From Algoriphagus zhangzhouensis (GTDB lineage Bacteria > Bacteroidota > Bacteroidia > Cytophagales > Cyclobacteriaceae), in the NCBI RefSeq assembly GCF_900148515.1, contig NZ_FRXN01000002.1, forward strand, positions 930,001-994,000: a DNA stretch of 64,000 bases, in the 5' to 3' direction. The notes beneath the pieces were generated by a model. That model saw only the letters and a list, made by a program, of their open reading frames with translations, was not told where the DNA came from and did not search any database. Numbering within the stretch: the first letter of the stretch is position 1; each line of letters opens with the position of its first letter. Shown here piece after piece: positions 1 to 8,575 of this stretch. The position numbers were made by a program, and so were the translations under genes.

Positions 1-695
1 AAGATGATGACGCTTCCAATAAAGAAGTAGAAGAAAAAGTAAAAGAAGGTATCACCAACGTGACAGGAATGACTTTCACAGAGGATGCTGAAAATTTGGG
101 AGCAAATCAATTTGCTATCACTGGTTCTTCTAAAGTGGGAGCTACAGTAGCGGATGACATCAAAGCTTCTTCTGCTGAGGCAATGATCGCAGCATTGATC
201 GCTATCTTCCTTTATATCTTGGTAAGATTCCGTAAGTGGCAGTTCTCTCTTGCTTCTATCATTGCGTTGATTCACGATACTTTGTTTGTGATCGCGGCAT
301 TTGCAATTGCTAGTGCATTTGGGGCAACATTCGAAATTGATCAGGTATTTATCGCGGCAGTATTGACGGTGATTGGTTACTCTATTAACGATACTGTGAT
401 TGTATTTGACCGTATTCGTGAAAACCTTGAAAATAGAGGTACAGGTAAATTGGTGAAAGTATTCAATGATGCGATCAACCAAACTTTGGGTCGTACTTTG
501 ATCACTTCATTTACTACCTTGATCGTAGTACTTGTACTATTGGTATTCGGTGGTGAAGTATTGAGAGGTTTCTCTTTCGCACTATTTATCGGTGTGGTTG
601 TAGGTACATATTCATCAGTTTACATTGCTACTCCTATTGTAGTGGATTTGATGAAAAAGGAACTTGATCAAGAAAAAGAAAAGCAAAAAGCTTAA
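1..695 (+). CDS. secDF: Protein translocase subunit SecDF, C-terminal (SecF) part, 5' truncated by window
   Basis: This is the C-terminal part of the Sec accessory membrane protein, which uses the proton gradient to help pull secreted proteins across the inner membrane. The reading frame is open from base 3, so the start lies outside the window; the GTG at 60 is internal. The visible part has about five membrane segments and the SecF signature region, with an ADDIKASS stretch before the first helix, an ALIHDTLFV segment and GYSINDTVIVFDRIRE. In Bacteroidota SecD and SecF are usually one fused polypeptide, so I name it secDF, although the SecD half cannot be seen. The protein ends in a charged KKELDQEKEKQKA tail. 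A strong terminator follows 15 bases after the stop. Confidence 0.93.
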   Translation, partial: DDDASNKEVEEKVKEGITNVTGMTFTEDAENLGANQFAITGSSKVGATVADDIKASSAEAMIAALIAIFLYILVRFRKWQFSLASIIALIHDTLFVIAAFAIASAFGATFEIDQVFIAAVLTVIGYSINDTVIVFDRIRENLENRGTGKLVKVFNDAINQTLGRTLITSFTTLIVVLVLLVFGGEVLRGFSFALFIGVVVGTYSSVYIATPIVVDLMKKELDQEKEKQKA

Positions 696-712
696 GACAA
701 GCTGAATTATAA

Positions 713-749
713 AAAGAAGGCCAGCCCAATTTTGGGTTGGCCTTCTTTT
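713..749. terminator. Bidirectional intrinsic terminator between secDF and the convergent cytochrome gene
   Basis: A long perfect stem (AAGGCCAGCCCA paired with TGGGTTGGCCTT) is followed by a T run on the plus strand and preceded by an A run, so it can serve both converging genes. Confidence 0.85.
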
Positions 750-778
750 TTGGTATTTATCTTAGAAAAACTCTTAAT

Positions 779-2446
779 TCAGGGAGTTTTAATTTTATAA
801 ACTTTCCCGTCAAATTTTGTCATCAGGTAAAGTTGACCTGTTTTATCCTGACCAAATTTCAAGTCAACTCTTTTGCAGTCGCAAAGCTCTTTGATAGTCA
901 TTTCTTTGCCATTGTAGATGACTTTCCATGATTCCACTTTTGGCTGATCCCCTTTCAAATCACTGATATACAATTTTCCGCCCGGTACATCTCCAAACAA
1001 GAAATTGCCTTCTAATTCTCCTGATGGGATAAAGTATCCTGCAATAATTGCATTGAGCTCATCATGATCCAATTGGATCAAAGGATAGGTTGATCCTAAT
1101 TCTGCATCATCGGCAGGCAATGGGAAAAGATCACTCATATTGCCATATGGGTTAATCAAAAATGTACCTTCACGCTGCGGCCAGCCATAGAATTTACCAG
1201 GTTCGATTTTATTCAATTCTTCGATGTTGTGATGGCCGATTTCCGATGCTAATAGCTGACCATCAGGACTCCAAAAGACTCTGTTTGGGTTTCTGAAACC
1301 ATAGGCATAAACTTCACCTGCTTTGTTAGGATCACTTGCAAAAGGATTGGATGCAGGGATTCCATACTTTCCATTTTTACTGTTTCTTCCGCTTGGGTCA
1401 ATTCTTAAAATACTGCTCCAAGGGAGTCTTCCTTGATGATCTGGAATAAAGGCAAAACCATTTTCTGCACTGCCTCCATCTCCTACACCGACATACAAAA
1501 GCCCATAATCCTCATCCCCTGGCTTTGACTTAGGATTGAAAGCCAATTCCTGGACACCATGGATTTGAGTCGGGACGTCTATTCTGAAAAATTCTCTTCC
1601 CTCTCCGACATATGGAGTTCCTTTTGGATTATTAGTTTTCCATTCTGTCAACACCCATTGCATCTTGACAGGAATACTGTCTGCATAAGCAAAATCCGCA
1701 GGAGCTGTTCCACCAGGTACTGTGTGAGAGGTGTAAAGTATTCCATTATTCACAAAATCTGGGTGAAAAGCCCAGCTTCCAAAGCCTGTAGCAAGTCCGG
1801 GCTTGGAGACCATTTCTGGTCTTAGTTTTTTGAGATTGAGGTATTCAACTGGCTTGCCATTGATGATTTCATACATCACCCCATGCTGATCTTGGAGGAA
1901 AGTTCTTCCAAAAACTGGTTCGGATTCCAGTTTGGTGATTTTCGCAAGTGGTGTAATTGTGTCTGTTGGAGGTACCTGAAAGAAAAACTCCAATTCCATC
2001 CGAATTCCTGAATCGACTACAGAATCCGGGATGGGATCTTCAATTTTATCAGCACTTTGCTCAACGGCCTTTTTCTCATAAGTATGTAGGTAGCTGAGAA
2101 TTTGATCCATTTGTTCATCTCCTAGGTTAGGAAAGGCGGGCATATAGGTTTTGTATGCAGCAAAAGTTGCTTTTGCTCTTTCATCACCTGATTCAATGAT
2201 CTGTGTTGGATTCTTGATGAAATTCTTGACCCATTCGGAAGTCATTTCATGAGTGACTCCACTAAGATTTGGACCGATAGCATTTTGGGTAAAATTGTGG
2301 CAGGCGGCGCAGTTTTGCTCAAAAAGAGACTTGCCTGCTGTGATTTGTTCCTGGTCTGTGGAAATGTCCCAACCGGGATTTTTTTCTCCGGAACATGCCG
2401 CAAAAAGGGCTAAGGCAGGAAGAAAAAATTTTACAGAATTTTTCAT
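779..2446 (-). CDS. Lipoprotein: cytochrome c fused to a PQQ glucose/sorbosone dehydrogenase-like domain
   Basis: This is a probable periplasmic or outer-membrane-anchored oxidoreductase of 555 aa. The N-terminus is a lipoprotein signal with lipobox LFAAC, lipid on Cys18. A class I cytochrome c domain follows: the haem motif CAACH is at 46-50 and the probable Met ligand lies in TYMPAFPNLGDEQ near residue 98. From about residue 160 the protein reads as a six-bladed propeller of the soluble glucose/sorbosone dehydrogenase family, with FHPDF, AYGFRNPNRVFW, IGHHNIEELNKIEPGKFYGW and a GNFLFGDVPGGKLYI blade. Fusion suggests electrons pass from the sugar or aldehyde substrate, via PQQ, to the haem. 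The substrate cannot be told. It is a single gene, 123 bp from the end of the injection-system operon and in the same orientation. Confidence 0.85.
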   Translation of the reverse strand: MKNSVKFFLPALALFAACSGEKNPGWDISTDQEQITAGKSLFEQNCAACHNFTQNAIGPNLSGVTHEMTSEWVKNFIKNPTQIIESGDERAKATFAAYKTYMPAFPNLGDEQMDQILSYLHTYEKKAVEQSADKIEDPIPDSVVDSGIRMELEFFFQVPPTDTITPLAKITKLESEPVFGRTFLQDQHGVMYEIINGKPVEYLNLKKLRPEMVSKPGLATGFGSWAFHPDFVNNGILYTSHTVPGGTAPADFAYADSIPVKMQWVLTEWKTNNPKGTPYVGEGREFFRIDVPTQIHGVQELAFNPKSKPGDEDYGLLYVGVGDGGSAENGFAFIPDHQGRLPWSSILRIDPSGRNSKNGKYGIPASNPFASDPNKAGEVYAYGFRNPNRVFWSPDGQLLASEIGHHNIEELNKIEPGKFYGWPQREGTFLINPYGNMSDLFPLPADDAELGSTYPLIQLDHDELNAIIAGYFIPSGELEGNFLFGDVPGGKLYISDLKGDQPKVESWKVIYNGKEMTIKELCDCKRVDLKFGQDKTGQLYLMTKFDGKVYKIKTP

Positions 2447-2458
2447 AATAGCTAATTA

Positions 2459-2477
2459 ATCGATTTTCCGAATCGAT
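2459..2477. promoter_or_regulatory. Perfect inverted repeat upstream of the cytochrome/dehydrogenase gene
   Basis: ATCGATT and AATCGAT arms flank a 5-base spacer, 13 bases before the ATG at 2446. It could be an operator or a leader hairpin; there is no T run to make it a terminator. Inference only. Confidence 0.3.
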
Positions 2478-2569
2478 CAAAATCAAAAGCTATTGGAATT
2501 AAATGAAAATGCGGAATTGATTTCGAATAGCAGATCTCCATCAACTATTCAAAGGCAACCTCAAAAAAC

Positions 2570-3436
2570 TCAGGGCTTTCTGACTGTAGTATGAATCAAG
2601 TTTAAATAATGTCTTGCCTTAGGATATTCCGAATTCAATTCCAAAGCATTTTTTAGCCATTTTTCAGCCTCAACAAACTCAGAGATGCTACACAAAATGA
2701 CCCCTTTTTCTGTCATTATCTGATAGTTTTCGGGATAAATTTTTAAGATTAAATCGTATTGTTCAAGCCCCTTCTCGATTTGTCCAGAAGTAATGTAATT
2801 TAGACTGAAATGCCTTCTTATCTCCAGATTGTCCGGATTTTTGGCCAATGCTTTTTTATAGGCATTTTCTGCCAAACCGTGATTTCTTAGATGATATTCG
2901 CACTTGCCAATTTGAAACCAAACCTCGGCGCTGCTATTCAAAGTTGCTAAAATTTCCAGGGCTTTTTCAAACTCCTGATTGAGCATCAAAACCTTGGAAA
3001 GACCCAAATAGAATTCCTCCTTTGGATTGGATTGGATTGCTTTCTCCCAATATTGAATAGCATCTTGGATTTCATTTTGATGAGTTTTCAATTTTGCGAG
3101 ACTAACCCAAGCATTGGCATAATTTGGGTCAATTTTTAGTGCCAGAAAGTAATTTTCTTTTGCACGATCCAACTCTCCCTTCATTGCAAAACTATTGCCC
3201 GAATTGAGATAGAATACGGGTTTTTCTTCGATGGAAATCGCCTTTCTAAAATAGTCAATAGCTTGATCAAAATCCTTGAGCTGGTGGTATAGTAACCCAA
3301 GATTATTTAAGGTAGTCGTGTTTTCAGGATTCTCTTCCAAAGCTTGAAAATATAAGCCTTTGGCTTTTTCCGAATCCCCTTTAATAAATGATTCGACCCC
3401 TTGATTATTCAGTTCCTTTGATAGGTTGGTTTCCAT
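2570..3436 (-). CDS. Tetratricopeptide-repeat protein, last gene of the eCIS operon
   Basis: This 288-aa protein is made almost wholly of TPR units of about 34 residues (for example GLLYHQLKDFDQAIDYFRKA near 48-67, then repeats to the C-terminus). It has no signal peptide or membrane segment, so it should be cytoplasmic. Its start codon lies 3 bases after the stop of the DUF4157 gene, so the two are almost surely co-translated. TPR proteins commonly act as binding scaffolds or chaperones, and a role in handling the upstream 1196-aa protein is a reasonable guess from position only. No core eCIS subunit is known to need a TPR protein. It could also be an unrelated gene caught at the operon end. 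Confidence 0.75.
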   Translation of the reverse strand: METNLSKELNNQGVESFIKGDSEKAKGLYFQALEENPENTTTLNNLGLLYHQLKDFDQAIDYFRKAISIEEKPVFYLNSGNSFAMKGELDRAKENYFLALKIDPNYANAWVSLAKLKTHQNEIQDAIQYWEKAIQSNPKEEFYLGLSKVLMLNQEFEKALEILATLNSSAEVWFQIGKCEYHLRNHGLAENAYKKALAKNPDNLEIRRHFSLNYITSGQIEKGLEQYDLILKIYPENYQIMTEKGVILCSISEFVEAEKWLKNALELNSEYPKARHYLNLIHTTVRKP

Positions 3437-3439
3437 TTT

Positions 3440-6400
3440 TTAGAAAATATCATCTTTTACATCCCTTGCAAGACCAGAGGCCATATTGATAATATCCAAA
3501 TCTGGATAAATGACTTCCAAATCATCAAAAGAAATGCTGAATGCCTCTCCTTCACGATAATGAATCGGGAATACAATACCGAACTGGATATCTGGCCCCC
3601 ATTCGTATGAAGCAAGATTATGTCTCCATGTTTCTGAAATAGAGAACCATCCAATACCCAGACTAGCTCTTGCAAATGCGTTTAGTGCAAATACAAATTT
3701 AGGATTGACAGTTATCCTACCCAATGCATCGATGGTCAGGCCTTCCAAAGGACTCCAATTGACATCCACTGAAGCAAGTGCTTCCCCTTCAAGTCCCAAT
3801 GAGCCTTCGAGCTCGATTCCTCCAGTCAAACTGGCGATTCCTGCACTGACACCCAAACTTAAATCACCACGTAAAGTAAGACCCGCATCCGCAGGAATAA
3901 CAAACTCACCATGTCCATTTAAGGTTGTCTCATTTTCTCTTTCAGGATTATAGGTGATTTCGGCTGACATATTTCTTAATGCTCCCGGTCCAAATCCTGC
4001 TGTGAAGTCTAATCCACCACCAATCTGAGCTACCAATCCTATACTTCGTGGTCCGAGTGGAATAGCAAAAATTGGGATTTCTATAGTTGGAGCTCTGAAG
4101 AGGTTTCGATTGACCTCACGTCTTCCAAATACTTCGTATTCGTCTGAAGACAGTCTAGCGGTGACCTCTAGTTCACCATTTGGAAGGAATTGAACTTCGG
4201 CAGTGGCTGCAAGCCAAGGTGTAATCTGCAATGTTAAGCTTCCCCCTCCGTAAATCAGGATGGTATCTGTTGGATCACCGGAAGGCTGTCCATCTTCTCC
4301 AATTGCTCTGTTGGTTGCTCCTACATTGACACTTCCTGAGAGCATTCCTCTACTATAGTCTGCCGAGCCTTCGATGGTCAAGGCACCATCTTCATAGGTC
4401 ACGGTCAATGTTGAATTGATTCCAGGAATGTCTGGTTGGGCAGTTCCTGTTACAAACACATGATACTCTTCATCCTCATTGGTTTTGGAAACTCTGGCCT
4501 CGACACTTCCTCCGGTGATTCCTGGTACCTCACTGCTTAAATTGAAACTACCACCAATTGAGAAGCCATTTTCTCCGTACTCGATAGACATTCTTCCTCT
4601 CTCGATTCCTGGAATATCCAATTCAGCTTCCCCTTCAGCTGCAAATACATTTTCGCTATAGGTGGCATTGATTGTGGCGCTTTTGACACCTCTGATCTTC
4701 CCTTCTGGGATACCTACAGTACCACCGATGGTCCAGATTTCATTTTTGTATTCAACCCGAATCTCAGCTGGATCAAAAAGTTCCGAATCAAAATTGAAGG
4801 CCCCTTCCAATTCAAAACCTCCAGAGGTAGATGCCGCAGCACCGATATGACCTTCACCTACACTCTGGATTCCGAAGTTGACAATGCCTTCTAGGCCAAT
4901 ACCATCGGTTCCAGCAAAAATCTCTAAAGAACTGTTGTGAAAATCAAAAGGACTAGGGAATGAGAAATCAGAAGCTGTAAATATTTTAGAAATACGAACA
5001 CCTTCTTCGTTTATGGTTATTTGAATATTGGAGTTTCCAATAAAAGGAACTGTAGGCGCAATTGTACCACTTGCAACCATCCCTATATCATCATTTAGTT
5101 CTACACTCGTCAAAGTAATTGGACTTAATGGCTTAAATTCTAATACTCTTTCCATAGCAGATTCAGTACTGCTCCTGGATATCACTCCTCCATATTGGAC
5201 GCCCTCTTTTCTGTTTATCTCAAAAACCAAGTCTGTTTTTTCCTCAATCAATCCTGTAGATCCTGGAAATGCGGTTACTCTTATAGATCCATTTCCTCCC
5301 TCTCCTTCACTTTCACTAGTGGTTGATTGATACCGGACAGCATTAATGATCATTCGTGCCCCTCCTCTTTTTCCTATGAATAAATTCAGGGATTCTAGAC
5401 CATCTCTGCCACCATTATCTAATGCTTCTTGGCTCCAAGGAATTCGAATTGGAAGTCCTCCCATTACATTTGTATAGATCATTAATTCATTCGGACTTCC
5501 TCGAAATCCACCTTGTGAAACCTGTGCCTCTGTCAAAAATCTTAATCCTCTTAATTGTCTGCCTTGTTTGATCCTCTCCAAGGTCCAATTTTGATTTGCA
5601 TTGGCATCAGATGGCAATCTCATTCCTCTCCCTCTCGATACGCCTTCGGTGAGAGTAATGGTATAATTTTCCTTTACAGCTTCATGACTTGGAGGTGAAA
5701 TAAGATTTTCTGAACTACCAGTTAAAAGAGTTCTTATCCTTGCGTTAATTTCATTGTTAATTAAGGAGCCAGAAGATCTGTTTGCGGAGGATTCCAACAT
5801 CCAAAGATTCCCGGTATCTGTTTCATCTCCACCTAATTGAAGTTCTCTTTTATGATCTACATCATGTGGTTTAAATTCGCCACTTGCATTCCAATATGGT
5901 CTAGTTAATCTTCGCTTTATTTGTGCCTCGGTACCAAAAATAACTCCTGATTCACCTCTTCTTGAAGATGCTGCACCTCTATTACCTCTAAGAGTTAAAT
6001 AGTATATTGGATTATCATTTTGTTCTAGTTGTGGAGGATTTTCCTGATGAATTTTTTCTTCAAAATCTGATGTAAATCCTGAGCCAGTCATAGCATCTGA
6101 TTCCCATGATTCTATATGTGTTCCTGACCTTACAGTTTTTTTGAATGATTCTCCTCTTCCTGGGCCATATCTAACTTTGAACCCAGGAACTCCAAGAGTT
6201 GGGAAAGTTGCTGTTTGATTTTCGGTATTTATAGAATAGGTCTTTGCAGGACGACCAACAGTAAAGCTAAATTCATTGGTTTTTACTATTTCTTCTTCCT
6301 CTTCCTCCTCCTTCTGTACCATTGGCATTCTTTGAACTACAGCACTTTTTTGCTGAATTGTATGCGTCAACTCATGTGCTAACAAATGCTTTCCTTTGGA

Positions 6401-7030
6401 GGATTCAGGACTATATTTCCCTTCATTGAAATAGACATCAGATCCATGGGTAAAAGCCTGAGCCCCCAATGCATTACTCATGGATGTGGCTTGTGGTCCG
6501 GTATGAATTTTTACTCCAGAGAAATCAGCACCTATTTTCTGCCCCATTTCGGATTGGACAGCAGGAGCCATAGGACTTCCACCTCCCGTACCACCTTGAA
6601 TTTGTGTGGAAACAGAGGCAGGGACCTCGCCATTCCCTCCCATCATTTGAAGAGATTCTTCTTCTTCACCTTTGAGTTGAACAGTTTCTTCCTCCTCTTC
6701 TTTCAATTGAAGTTCCTCTTCCTCTTCCGGACTTAGGGAAATCATGGAGATACCAGCTGAAAGAGGCATCATTTGTACCGATTTCTCTTCTTCAGATTTA
6801 GGTTGGATGGCTTCTTCTTCCTCCTCTAATTGGACTCCTCCAGAACTCCCAGTCATTATCGGAGTTTGTGGAGTGCTTGGCATCATCATTACCTGATCGG
6901 CAACCGAGTCTGCTTCTTTTTCATATTTATCGCCTGGTTTCCCGACTTTGAGGGAAGGTTGGATTATAGCAGCTCCAGCCCCGAACAGGCGGGATTTAGG
7001 TGGGGCTATTTTTTTTGCTGCTGCTCCCAT
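3440..7030 (-). CDS. Giant DUF4157 (eCIS core domain) protein with probable HNH-type motif; candidate cargo
   Basis: This 1196-aa protein is the best candidate for the cargo. Residues 1-50 carry the conserved lead-in KPGDKYEKEADSVADQVM. Residues 67-128 are several acidic repeats of the form EEEEExxQxK. Residues 160-230 form DUF4157, with the zinc-protease-like HELTH at 219-223, the domain that marks many eCIS-linked toxins. A second acidic run lies at 241-247. Around 389-422 is HDVDHKRELQLGG...GNLWMLESSANRSSGS, which reads as an HNH-type nuclease site (D391-H392, N408, N417). From about 600 to 1150 the protein is strand-rich, glycine-rich and repetitive, ending in a conserved-looking segment near 979-1010. 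No signal peptide is present, which suits loading from the cytoplasm. Nuclease activity and target are inference. It may instead be a structural or adaptor protein. Confidence 0.8.
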   Translation of the reverse strand: MGAAAKKIAPPKSRLFGAGAAIIQPSLKVGKPGDKYEKEADSVADQVMMMPSTPQTPIMTGSSGGVQLEEEEEAIQPKSEEEKSVQMMPLSAGISMISLSPEEEEELQLKEEEEETVQLKGEEEESLQMMGGNGEVPASVSTQIQGGTGGGSPMAPAVQSEMGQKIGADFSGVKIHTGPQATSMSNALGAQAFTHGSDVYFNEGKYSPESSKGKHLLAHELTHTIQQKSAVVQRMPMVQKEEEEEEEIVKTNEFSFTVGRPAKTYSINTENQTATFPTLGVPGFKVRYGPGRGESFKKTVRSGTHIESWESDAMTGSGFTSDFEEKIHQENPPQLEQNDNPIYYLTLRGNRGAASSRRGESGVIFGTEAQIKRRLTRPYWNASGEFKPHDVDHKRELQLGGDETDTGNLWMLESSANRSSGSLINNEINARIRTLLTGSSENLISPPSHEAVKENYTITLTEGVSRGRGMRLPSDANANQNWTLERIKQGRQLRGLRFLTEAQVSQGGFRGSPNELMIYTNVMGGLPIRIPWSQEALDNGGRDGLESLNLFIGKRGGARMIINAVRYQSTTSESEGEGGNGSIRVTAFPGSTGLIEEKTDLVFEINRKEGVQYGGVISRSSTESAMERVLEFKPLSPITLTSVELNDDIGMVASGTIAPTVPFIGNSNIQITINEEGVRISKIFTASDFSFPSPFDFHNSSLEIFAGTDGIGLEGIVNFGIQSVGEGHIGAAASTSGGFELEGAFNFDSELFDPAEIRVEYKNEIWTIGGTVGIPEGKIRGVKSATINATYSENVFAAEGEAELDIPGIERGRMSIEYGENGFSIGGSFNLSSEVPGITGGSVEARVSKTNEDEEYHVFVTGTAQPDIPGINSTLTVTYEDGALTIEGSADYSRGMLSGSVNVGATNRAIGEDGQPSGDPTDTILIYGGGSLTLQITPWLAATAEVQFLPNGELEVTARLSSDEYEVFGRREVNRNLFRAPTIEIPIFAIPLGPRSIGLVAQIGGGLDFTAGFGPGALRNMSAEITYNPERENETTLNGHGEFVIPADAGLTLRGDLSLGVSAGIASLTGGIELEGSLGLEGEALASVDVNWSPLEGLTIDALGRITVNPKFVFALNAFARASLGIGWFSISETWRHNLASYEWGPDIQFGIVFPIHYREGEAFSISFDDLEVIYPDLDIINMASGLARDVKDDIF

Positions 7031-7035
7031 GGATA

Positions 7036-7215
7036 TTATTTTTTAAGAGGAGTCATTGCTTCTCCAGGTTCTTCAGTTTTCATCCCTTGGCGTTCTTTTT
7101 CCACAGGACTCATTTTTTCCTTTTCATTTTCTACTGCCTTTTCTTTGTCAACCATGATGACAACTGGCTCTTTTTCAGGCTCCTGTTCAGGCTTTTTTCG
7201 AACTTTACGTTTCAT
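7036..7215 (-). CDS. Small highly charged 59-aa protein in the eCIS operon
   Basis: A short gene fills the gap between the ATPase and DUF4157 genes. It reads MKRKVRKKPEQEPEKEP... and ends MTPLKK. It has one of the best ribosome sites in the operon, TAAGGAGT, 6 bases before the ATG, and this site overlaps the ATPase stop codon. It is rich in Lys and Glu (over half the residues with Pro and Gln) with no membrane segment or signal, so it is probably disordered. The next gene starts 5 bases beyond its stop. I do not recognise the family. Possible roles are an adaptor, a loading factor or an immunity-like partner, none proven. Confidence 0.75.
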   Translation of the reverse strand: MKRKVRKKPEQEPEKEPVVIMVDKEKAVENEKEKMSPVEKERQGMKTEEPGEAMTPLKK

Positions 7216-7225
7216 TTCGCACTCC

Positions 7226-8575
7226 TTAAATTGTTCTTCCTACTTTTTGAAATTCCTTTCTGACACCTTCTGTGATATCTTCCATCCGGATGATTTTATC
7301 ATCGTGTTCCAGAGCCATCAAAAGGCTATGTTGAATCACATTGATAATGCTGCCGCCACTGAGATCATAGGAAGAGGCCAATGACATCAAATTTACTTTC
7401 GGTTCAAGCTGAGCTCTTTCTGGAAAACCATTTTTCCAAAGTTGAAGTCGTTCTTCGGCTTGGGGCATGGGGAAAAATATGCTCGATTGGAAGCGGCGCA
7501 TAAATGCTTCATCAAGGTTCCCTTTTAGATTGGTAGCCAAAATGACCAAGCCATCATACTCTTCGATCCTTTGCAAAAGATAGGAGACCTCTTGGTTGGC
7601 ATATTTGTCATGGGCATCATTGACAGAGGTTCGTTTGCCGAAAATGGCATCTGCCTCATCAAAAAACAGAATCCAGTTTTGCTTTTCTGCCCGGTCAAAA
7701 ATCTTCCCCAAGTTCTTTTCTGTTTCTCCAATGTATTTGGAAACAAGCCTCGATAGATCTATTCGATAGACATCCAAGCCCATTTTTTTGCCCAAAAGGG
7801 CTGCAGTTAAAGTTTTTCCAGTGCCTGGGGGACCAAAAAATAAAGCTTTATATCCGGGACTTAGTACTTTGCCCATTCCCCATTCATTAAGCAAAAAGTC
7901 CTTATGCTTGAGCCAAATCTCTAATTCTTTCAGCTCAATTCTAGTGTCTTCTGGCAATACCAAGTCTTCCCAATCCAAAGCTGTGTGAAGTCGCTGTGCA
8001 GGGAAATCATTGTTGAAACTTGGCTTCTGAATCCGTCCTGTGGTGATGAGATCCAAAATTTCTCTAGATATGGCTAAAGTGCCAGATAGGAAAGATTCAT
8101 CCGTTTCCACATCGCTCAATTTGAGTATTCCTTCTTTAAATAAGGTGCCCGTTCCATCAAGAAGATTTTGGTATTGAAATCGTTTTTTGAGGTCATTTCC
8201 AGCCAAAATGAAAAGGATAGTCTCTCCAGTTGGAATAAATCCATTGTGAGATTTGGCTTTTTTGCCACCAAATTCCGTGTAGATCTGCTGAGTCAATTGA
8301 TTCCTACTCATAAACATATCCAGTAATTGTGGACGGATATGAGGGACAGCAGCTAGGATTAATAGAAATCTATCTTCTGGTCCTAAACGGTGTTTTTTGA
8401 TCAAATCAGAATATGGGGATTCTAGATTATCCAGCTCGGGTGGAGGAATATGGAGAAGGTCTTGGTTGGCCGTATCTGGTTTTGCATTGATAGCAGATCT
8501 TGCCTTCAAGATCTGCTGAAGCCAGTCCATTTCCAATTGGACGAATTGGGCATTATCGTGTGCTTTGCTTACCAT
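7226..8575 (-). CDS. eCIS AAA+ ATPase (Afp15/PVC15-like)
   Basis: This AAA+ ATPase has Walker A GPPGTGKT at about 248-255, Walker B LFFDEADAIFG at 303-313, sensor-1 Asn in VILATN near 349 and an arginine finger in FMRRF near 360. The roughly 220 residues ahead of the AAA module are helical and family-specific. In Afp and PVC clusters this gene is needed for particle assembly or cargo loading; its precise job is unsettled. I chose the ATG at 8575, where ATGGTAA overlaps the upstream stop by 7 bases, as in the rest of the operon. An in-frame ATG at 8629 would add 18 residues but overlap the upstream gene by 61 bp. It is cytoplasmic, with no signal or membrane segment. Confidence 0.9.
   Translation of the reverse strand: MVSKAHDNAQFVQLEMDWLQQILKARSAINAKPDTANQDLLHIPPPELDNLESPYSDLIKKHRLGPEDRFLLILAAVPHIRPQLLDMFMSRNQLTQQIYTEFGGKKAKSHNGFIPTGETILFILAGNDLKKRFQYQNLLDGTGTLFKEGILKLSDVETDESFLSGTLAISREILDLITTGRIQKPSFNNDFPAQRLHTALDWEDLVLPEDTRIELKELEIWLKHKDFLLNEWGMGKVLSPGYKALFFGPPGTGKTLTAALLGKKMGLDVYRIDLSRLVSKYIGETEKNLGKIFDRAEKQNWILFFDEADAIFGKRTSVNDAHDKYANQEVSYLLQRIEEYDGLVILATNLKGNLDEAFMRRFQSSIFFPMPQAEERLQLWKNGFPERAQLEPKVNLMSLASSYDLSGGSIINVIQHSLLMALEHDDKIIRMEDITEGVRKEFQKVGRTI

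Noticed and set aside
5878..6341. DUF4157 HELTH motif as proof of protease activity
   Set aside because: The motif resembles a zinc protease site, but the third ligand and activity are not established for this domain in eCIS proteins, so I did not call it a protease.
6386..7384. Long plus-strand open frames opposite the DUF4157 and charged-protein genes
   Set aside because: They are rich in Phe, Ser and Leu, the complement of the GAA/GAG-rich acidic repeats on the real strand, and have no start context or family.
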